Source: Pleurotus ostreatus/Saccharomyces cerevisiae fusant
Taxonomy: Eukaryota; Opisthokonta
NCBI GenBank assembly: GCA_024196135.1
Contig: JAMQCK010000198.1
Location: forward strand, 1 to 39,914
DNA length: 39,914 nt
Direction of reading: 5' to 3'
The position numbers and the translations under genes were made by a program. A model generated the notes under the pieces. That model worked only from the letters and a program-made list of their open reading frames with translations, ran no database searches and was not told the origin of the DNA. Positions within the stretch are counted from its first letter, which is position 1; each line of letters begins with the position of its first letter. Positions 9,709 through 18,404 of this stretch are shown here, one piece after another.

Positions 9709-11298
9709 ATGTCTTCTCATGGTGCGCACTTCCTGCGTAGTTCGCTTCAATGGGTGGCTGACTATACTGTAGCGAATGCGCAAACCGCGACGTCCTCCTC
9801 ACCGGCTGGCCCGGCGCCGAGGGTTTACGCTCGCACTACGCCGACTGACGTCCGACGACGAGGCATATTCGGACGAATCATTAGCAGCATCCCCTTGCGC
9901 CGCAATCTCACGCGCTCCCATCTCACTCACAATCCCAACACCATGAACGCCCCTACAAATAACGTCCCGATGCTTGACGAGATAACACAGCCTCCCAGTG
10001 AAAACGTCGTCCTCGAGCAGATCTTGCATGCGATCGAACAACAGACGCGTGTGCAGAATTATGCACTGAATCGTCTCACAGATGCCATCATACAGGCCAG
10101 CTCATATCCCTCTGACGACGGCGGCGATCCCAACTCGCCTGCTACGCCTGATTCTACCGAGGAGGCTGATACCGATGGACCTAACGACGACGCTCAGTCC
10201 AGTAACACCTCTTACGGTCGACCTGTCCCTCCGACTCTTCGCGCGTCGGCCCGAGGACCACCAGCCGCCTCTGGTGCGGAACCGTCTAGCACGACTGGCG
10301 CTCCCGGCTACGCGAGTGCTTCGCAGGCCGGCCCGTCGAATTACACGGCGCAGTCCAGCCACAACTCTGGCGGTGGCGGCTCTCGTGCGCCGGCTTCCCT
10401 TCTCGGCTGCACGACGCAGAGTCCTGGGGATCCAAGGAGCCCCCATCTTTCGCGTGGCTACACTGCAGGTGGCAACGTAGATCCACGCCATCAGAACAAG
10501 CGTAGCAAGCGCCAGACCTTCATCGGGTATACCGCTTCCTTGCCTAAAGACGGCGCATTCCATGGCAATAGGCTCAGCATCTACGTCGGGACGAAGGTTG
10601 AGTTGCGTAACCTCTTTCGTGACGAGGATATACGGCCTTTCTGGGACGGCCTCGGCCTGCTACTCCCATTCTGCGAGGGTTACGCGCATGAATTAACTCA
10701 GCTTCACATATCTATTTCTCAGCCATGCTTGAACGAGGACCTCACATACAAGCAAGATATGCTGGTACCCGTCCTGGATGCTTTGCGCCCCCGACTCCCC
10801 AACATCCTTTCTGTGACCATATCCTTCTCGTGCGGGGATCGGGTATCGCAGGACTTCGGGTCTCTCGCGCAGACTATTCGCGCGTCATTCTTCGCCCTGC
10901 GCCACCTTCGCTTGGAGGGCTTCACTAGACTGCCGCGGCTGTTTCTCTTCCCGGTCGAGGACCTCCGGGTCCTAGAGATCTTAAGTCAGACAGCGGTGAC
11001 AGAAGTAGACATGATTCAACTCATGGTATGGTGCAGGCAATTGGACTTCTTCCAAGTGCACAGCTTCGGCAACCCTGCCTCCGAGCGCACGTACTTTGCT
11101 CCAGATGCCAATCCAAGTATTGCTTATCCGCATGTCATGCACTTCGTACACAATCATCTCAGCGATCTGTTCATCCAACATATTCCTAACGACCGTATCG
11201 TCCACCTCACGGTCACAGACACGGCCGAGTACAGGCAGAAGGAGCCTTTATTCGGCGGCAATACGTTCTGGTCGTTGAAATGTGGTGACCCGAACTGA
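9709..11298 (+). CDS. Uncharacterised protein, duplicated family, copy A
   Basis: I do not recognise this family. Two exons, 9709-9721 and 9773-11298, give 512 aa. The small first exon encodes only MSSH plus one base, and the 51-nt intron has a GCTGAC branch point; the same intron exists in copy B. Three parts are visible. An N-terminal region has PAGPAPRVYARTTPTDV, RRNLTRSH and an IEQQTRVQ helix. A disordered Ser/Pro/Asp/Gly-rich linker spans residues about 115-260. A globular C-terminal region of about 245 residues, starting RLSIYVGTKVEL, has regular Leu spacing (LRHLRLEGFTRLPRL, LRVLEIL) that recalls the repeat region of the neighbouring F-box proteins but lacks an F-box. It is convergent with the F-box gene at 12777-11395, with 96 bp between stops. 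No signal peptide or membrane helix was seen. Confidence 0.78.
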   Translation: MSSHGAHFLRSSLQWVADYTVANAQTATSSSPAGPAPRVYARTTPTDVRRRGIFGRIISSIPLRRNLTRSHLTHNPNTMNAPTNNVPMLDEITQPPSENVVLEQILHAIEQQTRVQNYALNRLTDAIIQASSYPSDDGGDPNSPATPDSTEEADTDGPNDDAQSSNTSYGRPVPPTLRASARGPPAASGAEPSSTTGAPGYASASQAGPSNYTAQSSHNSGGGGSRAPASLLGCTTQSPGDPRSPHLSRGYTAGGNVDPRHQNKRSKRQTFIGYTASLPKDGAFHGNRLSIYVGTKVELRNLFRDEDIRPFWDGLGLLLPFCEGYAHELTQLHISISQPCLNEDLTYKQDMLVPVLDALRPRLPNILSVTISFSCGDRVSQDFGSLAQTIRASFFALRHLRLEGFTRLPRLFLFPVEDLRVLEILSQTAVTEVDMIQLMVWCRQLDFFQVHSFGNPASERTYFAPDANPSIAYPHVMHFVHNHLSDLFIQHIPNDRIVHLTVTDTAEYRQKEPLFGGNTFWSLKCGDPN

Positions 11299-11394
11299 TT
11301 GGATGGCGCTGTACGATCGTATTCGACAGCTTCAGTAGAGTTTCGGTGTATTCAGTATTCAGTATACAAGTCCGAGTTTCGATTATCTACGACA

Positions 11395-12777
11395 TTACCG
11401 AGACATCATCCCATACAATTCCTCTGCCTTCAACGCACTTGTTGTGTAGGACGAGACATGGCTCGGAATAAAAGGCTCGGGGTCGAACCTTGCTTCCCAT
11501 TCTTCTATGAGACCTTCGAAGTAGCTCTCATAGAGCACGATCTGCAGATCCTTCATGAAGGGTCCGCATAGGAGAGCTACGGTATCCTCCGCCTGTCCAG
11601 TCAGCAGCCAATGCATGCCAAACATTCGGAGGCGCGCGGATGATCTTCTGAGCATACGCTCTATCGCAGCGCGGTAGATCTTCGTCTTCGACATCTCGAG
11701 ACGTTGGAGCGCAGGAGCAATAAGACAAGAAAGCAAGATGGACCAGTCGTATGACCCGCACAGCAACAGGTCCCGCAAGTGAGGTAGGTGGTATGATGGA
11801 CAATTGTGGAAAGGATCGGCAGCGGATGGGTCGGGGAAGATACTGATAATGAGAACCTCGAGATTGACGCACATGCTGAGAATGGGCGAGAGCATGTCTG
11901 GCTTTGCATCGTGAAGCCCTACATGCGTAAGTTGGTGCAGGGGTGCGAGGGATATTCCCGCTCGGATGTATGCTGCATGTGTCCAATCAACCACGCGTAG
12001 ATGAGGCGAGCGCATGAACATGCGCCACAGCGACGTGTCTATGCTTGCTCCATGAGTCAAACAGAGCGCAATGTCAATGTGGGCTCTCTGGAGTGAGGAG
12101 AAAGACTCTGGCGGCGTCGATAGCAAAGGCTCTAGGCTTTCAAGTTCTTTGAACAGCCTGATGGATATTTCCGTCCAGCGATGGGCGTTCGCGGCAACGA
12201 GGTGCATGAAGCGGTCATCGACAGGCCCGATACCCCAGCCGCATATTTGAAGCGCGAGAGGTAGGCCAGCGGAGAACTCTAGACAGCGCTTCAGGGTAGC
12301 GAAGGCATCGCCCCTTGGGTATGCAACATCTACAATCGTCCATAAGATCGGGTGATTGCGCGTGATCACGCGCCATCGCCCGCAGACGCTCCCGAGAATT
12401 ATCGCGGCCTCGCTGTAGAAGTCGCCGTCATAGTCTTGAAAGGTGCGGTCGTGCATGAGTTCGTAGCACGGATAGATGGAGGCGGGGTTTGGGCCTCCGC
12501 AAATGAGAAAAATTGCGCCGAGAAGCTCGTTCGGCAGACGGTCGATGAAGCACTCGTCCGGCCTCCCAACGTCAACAGGCGAATCCGCTTTGGCTGCCAG
12601 TAAGGTGGACCCAAGGCGCGAGAAGGAGGCGTATTCCCATTCGTGACCTGAAATCTCATTCTATCTTTGTCTACGGCTTGTACGACGAGGGGACGTACCA
12701 GCGGGGATCAGTTGCGCATTGCTGCCCTGTCCGTCTCTGCCGAGTGCCAACTGGCGCGCGTTCATGCCCGCAGCCAT
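11395..12777 (-). CDS. F-box protein 2, cassette copy A
   Basis: Two exons, 12777-12699 and 12647-11395, give 443 aa. The F-box begins near residue 60 with CFIDRLPNELLGAIFLICGG, followed by AAIILGSVCGRWRVITRNHP and LWTIVDVAYP. The rest is Leu-rich (LTHVGLHDAK, LPHLRDLLLCGS, LQRLEMSK), as in the paralogues at 17990-16383 and 37793-39486. The acceptor at 12648 was preferred over one 13 bases earlier, because the latter gives a 38-nt intron and the wrong phase. A further intron just before the ATG (12827-12779) looks plausible in the 5' UTR. The product is probably a substrate receptor of an SCF ubiquitin ligase; the target is unknown. The gene converges on the uncharacterised copy A gene. Confidence 0.87.
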
Positions 12778-13239
12778 ACTGGGTAGAGCTCAGTGAAAGT
12801 CAACTTGAATCCTTGAGCGTCGCTCACCTTGCGCGGCGATATTAGCCGCTGGGGATTAGCGGGAGGGAAGTGAGGGGGAGATGCGATAGACGACAGGCTT
12901 CTGATTTCGAGCTTTCATATCGTGTCGATGGGCAAGTTCATTCAGGACTGAAAGGGCAATTCTGGACGAGAGGGGAAGTCCGTTGCGATACCGACCGGAA
13001 GCCCATCGAGTCAATGCACGTGATCGAAGTTGAACTTCGGCATCAATGGCGTCGTCCAACACAGCAGTAATAACACTCGAAATGTAGGCAGAAATGCGGA
13101 GACAATGATAGATATATATTGCACAAAAAAATACTTGACGCACAGAAACTTGACATCGGGCAACACATCAGACGCCGGAGGGACTGGAAGTCGAACGTCG
13201 GAGAGCACTTTCCTACTTCTAAAGACGAGCGAGAGAGTG
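12778..13239. promoter_or_regulatory. Promoter and 5' UTR region of F-box gene 2
   Basis: Read on the minus strand, this holds a candidate 5' UTR intron (12827-12779, GTGAGC donor) and a second possible acceptor, CTAATCCCCAG, near 12846. Roughly 12900-13030 resembles 18120-18260 upstream of F-box gene 3, including a shared CACGTGATC (13017-13025). Open frames here are interrupted and not credible. Confidence 0.55.
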
Positions 13240-13812
13240 GGCCAATTATTCGGGACGCAAGGCGCTGAGGGATGTTTGCGCTAGGCGCGTCTGTAGCTCG
13301 CGAGTATGGCCAGTCGTCACCGCGCTTGACTTTGAAGACGCGTAGTGGAGGTCGGAGCCTTTGGCGGTTCGGCGTCGTCCCTTGAGGCATTCCAGGTCCG
13401 TTCTAGAAGTCTCGACTTGGGATGCCGGCTTTTGCGACACCTTGGCGGGGCTGCTGCATCGCAGGGAGTTTCCCGTAGATGCGGCGTACCGGTGCATCAA
13501 GGTCGATCGTGGCAGCTCAGCATGCTCGACCCTGGGGATCGAGCACTGGTACTATTCCCTGCGCTACATTAGCTTCATTACGCGTGCACGAGTCAGCGCA
13601 CGCACCGGGGTCCTTTCTCTCTTGCCTCCTTGGGCTCCATCCCGAGTATCGTCTTTACTTGGCTAGGGCGTGCGCGCCCATCGGGAAGATGATACGCTAG
13701 ACATCTGTAGCGGAGCCATCGTTCTTGCCCTTGAGACCGTAGGGCTGCTCGCCAACCCGTTTGCCGGTAGAGATGGAGGTAAGTGCGAAGGCGGTCTGAG
13801 CCACGCGCGGCT
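13240..13812 (-). pseudogene. Decayed inverted fragment of the dynactin p150 gene
   Basis: Read on the minus strand, this region matches the 5' part of the dynactin gene at 32358 and beyond. It aligns with the second half of exon 1 (shared AAGGGCAAGAACGATGGCTC and GATGGAGCCCAAGGAG), intron 1 (from GTGCGTG to TAGCGCAG), the first third of exon 2 (CAGCAGCCCCGCCAAGGT), and then, after a gap of roughly 330 bases relative to the parent, exon 3 (AAGCGCGG then GACGAC). It contains a TAG where the parent has Gln in GVQYF, plus several frame changes, and lacks the start of the CAP-Gly domain and everything after early exon 3. Retention of an intron points to DNA-level duplication, not retroposition. 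No product is expected. The boundaries are approximate. Confidence 0.88.
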
Positions 13813-14442
13813 CATGGCGTCGGGTCGGCACTTGCCGCTCCTTGTTTCCAACCGCCATGTCGAAATCGTTGCCCGCCCTGTCGTCGTACCGCGAGGCTAG
13901 GCCAACCTTGGCGCTCAGATCTTCTAACAGAACGGCGAAGATAAAATTACTGTCCCTATTCTCTACGGGGCTACAGGGCCGAAATTACTTGTTGCGCGGC
14001 GATCCGAGGGCCGAGGCGCCCACATTGCGTGGGACTGCGGCCTACCTTAGACGCCAACAATACCGGGCCGTGTGTTATTCGGGCACTTTTCGTACCGAAT
14101 GAAGGTCAACGCATACATGACCGGACCCTCGAACAAGTGAGCGCATCCTTGATTACACCACGGACGCGCTGTTGTCTTTCTGAAGATTGCAAGATTGCAT
14201 AACAATCGAGTTGACCCTTATTGTGCATGCCGCTATTGTCTGACACCTCTCTCACGCGGTCTGCGTTGGGCTTATAAGCGATGGAAAGTAAAGCGTGAGC
14301 ATCATCAACGAGCCTACTACACCACGACAGAGCTGCGCTCTACGTCTTGACGCCTCCCACATTGCCGATTCGCCACCTTCTACGACTCCCTCAACGATCC
14401 TGACTCTTTCAACCCTTTACCATTGTCATCCACGAAGTCATC
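13813..14442. other. Spacer with the 5' part of duplicated cassette copy B
   Basis: Homologous to about 9060-9708. It begins directly beside the dynactin pseudogene. Shared blocks include AACCGCCATGTCGAAATCGT (compare GACCGCCATCTTGAAGTCGT near 9101), GAGGCGCCCACATT, and the segment around the TATAAG at 14273. No separate gene is supported. Confidence 0.65.
14273..14278 (+). promoter_or_regulatory. Conserved TATA-like box, cassette copy B
   Basis: TATAAG, in the same near-identical context as the motif at 9540-9545 and 165 nt before the ATG at 14443. Confidence 0.5.
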
Positions 14443-16267
14443 ATGCCTTCTCATGGTGCGCTCTTATCTGGCGCATGGTCCACTCTACTGGATTGCTAAT
14501 CATATTCCAGCGAATACCCAGAACACGACACCCTCCGCACCGGCTGGTCCGGTGCCTACAGTATACTCTCGAATTACGCCGATGGATGTCCAGCAACGAG
14601 GCGTATTCGGACGCCTCAAAAACCGCTTTCGAGTCGCCTTGCGCCCCAATCTCACGCGCTCCCATCCCGTTCACAAGCCCGACGCCACAAACGGAACGAC
14701 AATCCACGATCTCTATACCGCCATAGGCAACGACCTCGGGAATATTCGACTCGCTATAGAACAGCAAACTGGTGTATTTGAGCGAGGGATGGACCAGATT
14801 GCGTCGGCCATTCACTCAGCTGCGCTCGCTTCCAATAAGAGCGGTCGCGGAGATGACGGCGATGATGCGCTTCCGCCGCCCGGTGCGCACGGGCAGGGCG
14901 AAAGCGATGATAGCGGGTCTGAGGGCAACAACGACTTCCCCGACCCGGCTGCTCGTGAAGGCTCAGACACGCCCCCGGCCGGTTCTCCTTCCAGCGCTCC
15001 TCCTGACGCTCCTGACGCTGGTTCATCGGGTCGCACGCGCTCGAATGACCCCAAGGACGACGCCGGTATTCCTGACGACGAATCACACCCGCGGCCGACA
15101 CCTACCGCACAATCTCAGGCCGGTTCAGGTGCTACGCATCCTACTGGTGACGCATCCTCGCAGCACGTGCCGCCTCCTTCCAATGACCCCAGGAGCCCGC
15201 TTGTTGATTCCACTGCCTTACGACGCGGGAGTCTCAATGCTGATGTCGTTGAGAGCATCCGGTCGGATGGCCCCACCGCTCGAGCCCCTGCCGATCCTCA
15301 GGCAACCTCCAGCGTCAATCATGCGCCTACGAACGAGCAGGCTGTGATTCGCGGTGACGCCTTTCCTGGGCTTGGGCTTTCCACTTTCGCTAGTCCCGGA
15401 CCGACTTCTACAGCGCCTTCAACTGTTCCATCCGCGCTATTCAAAGCTGAACCAACCTCTTCTGCGGATCAGGCTAGCGGCTTGCCCGACGACGATGACA
15501 CTTTCATATCTTCCGATGTCGATCTCGCTCAGGGGGACCTGTATTTTGGCGCCAGACTTACCATCTACGTCGGGAGCAAGGGAGATCTGTGCAAAGTGCG
15601 CACACAGCCGTCCGCATTCTACACTGGTCTCTCAGAGATCTTGCCTCTGTGCGATACCTACGCACACAAGTTTAAGCAGCTCCGTATCGTCCTCTACAAA
15701 ACGTCGTTTTGGCAGAACGAGATCCTCGTCGACGTGCTTGTAGAAGTCCTGAGGTCTATACAAGCCCGCTTGGCATGCTTCTTGTCTGCTCGCATCATAT
15801 GCAAGAAGCAGGATCACGCGCTGTATCATACAAGCAGCGTCTTCGACATGCCCGAAATTCGGGACCTTTTCAAAGTCCTGCAGCACGTCCGGCTCGAAGG
15901 AGACATCGCGGTCTCTCGACTTGCTTTGTTGCCGCTTTCGGAGCTGCATTGTCTCGAGGCATTGACGGATAGTCCAATTGCGGAGGCGGACGTCAAGCAT
16001 CTGATGACTCACTGCCAAAAACTGTACTGCCTCTCTGTGCGGAACGTCGCTCGCCATGCCCCGACGCGCTTCGAGGAGGATCTCACGGGAATCGTCCACG
16101 CCCCACCTGTTCTTGATATTACGTCCGACGACCTGAGCCCCGGCTTTCTGCACTGCGTTCAAAGTATCCAAGACTTCAGACTTACCGTTTCCCATGCGAG
16201 CCTAATGAACCAGTTCAAAGCGGTATTTGATGCGAGGAAAATGTGGTCATTGACTTCGCCGCAATGA
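14443..16267 (+). CDS. Uncharacterised protein, duplicated family, copy B
   Basis: Paralogue of 9709-11298. Exons 14443-14455 and 14511-16267 give 589 aa. The 55-nt intron after codon 4 (MPSH) is at the same place and phase as in copy A, with a GCTAAT branch point. N-terminal blocks PAGPVPTVYSRITPMDV, RGVFGRL, RPNLTRSH and IEQQTGVF are conserved. The middle (residues about 130-345) is a Ser/Pro/Asp-rich, probably disordered linker, 70-80 residues longer than in copy A and not alignable by eye. The C-terminal 240 residues start RLTIYVGSKGDLCKV and keep the Leu spacing (LQHVRLEGDIAVSRLALL, LHCLEAL). It ends DARKMWSLTSPQ, against NTFWSLKCGDPN in copy A. It converges on F-box gene 3 with 115 bp between stops. 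The function is unknown. Confidence 0.78.
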
Positions 16268-16382
16268 ACAATGTGCATTCCAAATCGGGTGAGGGTAGTA
16301 TCCTTTGGGTTACATAATCGTGCATAATATAGTAGTGTAGCATACACTATGGCGACCAAGCAGTCATCATTACACAGTGGTC

Positions 16383-17990
16383 CTATGCGTGTAAGGACTC
16401 GTATGCCGCTTCGGCCACGGCAAACTGCCCTGTGAAGACATCGACATGCGGCGGTACATGAGGCGTAAGGTCGAATGTGATATCTCGGTTCCAGGACATG
16501 GCGCCTCTCTGGCACACATACCACAAGATGCGCAACGACAGTAAGGTTGGACTCCGTAGCAACGCGACTATGTTGTCCGCTTGACTGGCGTGCAGCCAAT
16601 GAAGAGTCAACATTCTGACGCACGCAGATGACCTCCTAATCATGTCGTCTATCTCCTGTGACTGTACGATGCCGCGCGAAATTTCCAGTCGGTCAAGAGC
16701 GGGCACAGTCAATTGCTTGAAGAGCGGTGTACATTTCGAGCTTGCACCGCATAGCATCAAGGAGGTTAAGCGCGGAAGATGAACAGGATGTCGTGGACTG
16801 CCGTCGTGCTCGTCCGGTTCATAGTCATCGACATAAATCAAGAGAACTTCCAGTTTCTCAAGAGATAGGTCGAATAAGGAGGACAGCTGGTTGGGCGTGG
16901 ATAAACGTACACCAAGACTGCTGAGTTGACCAAAAGGGGCTGACGTGAGGCTGGCGAGAAAGAATCGAGCATGGGTAAAATTCGCATGGCGAAGGCGAGG
17001 TGAGGTGAAGAGTGAGAGCCATAATTGAATATCGGGATTAGAGGCGCCGCTCTCCCCTCGGACAAAACGTAGATGGGCTCTGTCCAGAGAGGCAAATGAG
17101 CCGGGCGGTAGCTCGAGAAGGGGTTTTACATCCTGACAGTTCAGCAGTTCTATGGACAGCTCTTTCCAACGATTAGCATTGGCCGCGACGAGCGGCATAA
17201 ACCGATTGTCCAGTCCTTTGCCGTCGTTGGAGAGAGGTATCCTATCACAGATGTGCAGTGCGATAGGCAGCCCGGCGGAGTACTTCAAGCAACAAATCAG
17301 CGTGTTGAGGCCCCCACGTCCCGGAAAGAGCACATCGGCGAGGGTCCACAACGCTGGACAGTTGCGAGTCACGGTGAACCACCGAGAGCACACACGTCCG
17401 AGCATAACAGCCGTCCTGCTATATGGCAGGATCTTGCGGTGGTATACGTCAAGGTGGTGCATGAATGTGTCGCGAGGGAAGCCAGAGACCATGTTGGGAT
17501 GACCGCAAAGAATGAAGATCGCGCATAAAAGCTCGTTGGGCAAGCGGTCGATATAGCATGCAGGTCGGCTTGGCCGTAGCCCGGACAAGATAGACGGACG
17601 CGCTATAGCCTTTATGAGTACAAGAATCAGAGGAGGATAAGCACGACCTACTGGATCGACTCTGCGAGCCGGGATACACCGCAGATTGATCTGCGACGCT
17701 CGAACTGCCACGAGCCTGCGCAGCATCCGAGTAATCTGGTAGGCCCTTGTTGGCTAGGGAGTGGAACGCTCGTATCAAATTTACAGACCAGTGCCCGCTC
17801 CATTGTGTGTGTCCAAGATGATGTGTCCAGCTTGCGAGAGCGAAGTGTAGAGTGACCATTCACGACCTAGGATACAGTCGTTTAGACACAACCAAAAGCA
17901 GGTACGGAGAAACGCACGGGTGGCTGGGGGTCGCTCACCATCATCTCTTCCGTCGCGATTGGTGCTTGACTGACGCATGTCCCTGGTCAT
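16383..17990 (-). CDS. F-box protein 3, cassette copy B
   Basis: Four exons, 17990-17939, 17866-17789, 17735-17652 and 17602-16383, give 477 aa. It starts MTRDMRQSSTNRDGRDDG. The F-box begins near residue 87 with CYIDRLPNELLCAIFILCGH, then AVMLGRVCSRWFTVTRNCP and LWTLADVLFPG. The C-terminal 350 residues are Leu-rich (LSSLGVRLS, LPRLTSLMLCGAS, LDRLEISR). Intron 3 switches the frame between a Ser-rich leader and the F-box exon. Intron 2 could end at 17754 instead of 17736, which keeps frame but gives only 35 nt. Exon 2 (EWSLYTSLSQ) matches the EWEYASFSRL segment of F-box 2, confirming paralogy. A 5' UTR intron (18050-17993) precedes the ATG. Likely SCF substrate receptor; target unknown. Confidence 0.87.
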
Positions 17991-18404
17991 GGCTGAGATA
18001 AACAGCGTCGGATCAATTGCACGCAAACATATCGCAGGGTACATGCTCACCTGGTGAAGATGGTTCTTGGACACCTGAAATACCTGGCGATGATGACGGC
18101 GGCAAGGAGGGATGCGAGAACATTTTACATCTCGGGCTTTCGTATAAGACGGGACATCGACGTCGACGTCCATTCACGACGGATAAGGTAATTCGGGACA
18201 AGAGGGGAAAGCGCCCGTTGCGACGGCGACAGGAAGCACTCCATATATACACGTGATCACCGCTGAGCCCACGCATCGTAACGGTATAGCAACTCGAAAT
18301 GCATGTCGCATATTCAAGTTATCTCCTCAAGGTGTATGTGAGTCCGCTCTATACTCTATAACATAAGGGAATTCCATGATAGATAAATAACCCACTCGCG
18401 TATA
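17991..18404. promoter_or_regulatory. Promoter and 5' UTR of F-box gene 3; 3' flank of the ABC gene
   Basis: On the minus strand this contains a likely 5' UTR intron (18050-17993, GTGAGC donor), a TATATATGG at 18249-18241, and a CACGTG at 18250-18255. The block 18120-18260 resembles 12900-13030 before F-box gene 2. No gene was recognised. Confidence 0.55.
18241..18249 (-). promoter_or_regulatory. TATA-like box next to a CACGTG element, F-box gene 3
   Basis: TATATATGG reads on the minus strand, immediately downstream of the palindrome CACGTG at 18250-18255. The equivalent place upstream of F-box gene 2 keeps CACGTGATC (13017-13025) but not the TATA motif. The regulatory role is inferred from position and from conservation of the CACGTG block. 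Confidence 0.45.

Noticed and set aside
10102..10563. 153-codon minus-strand open frame inside the unknown copy A gene
   Set aside because: Arg-rich translation opposite a Ser/Pro/Asp-rich linker, typical of a composition shadow; no domain and no conserved counterpart in copy B.
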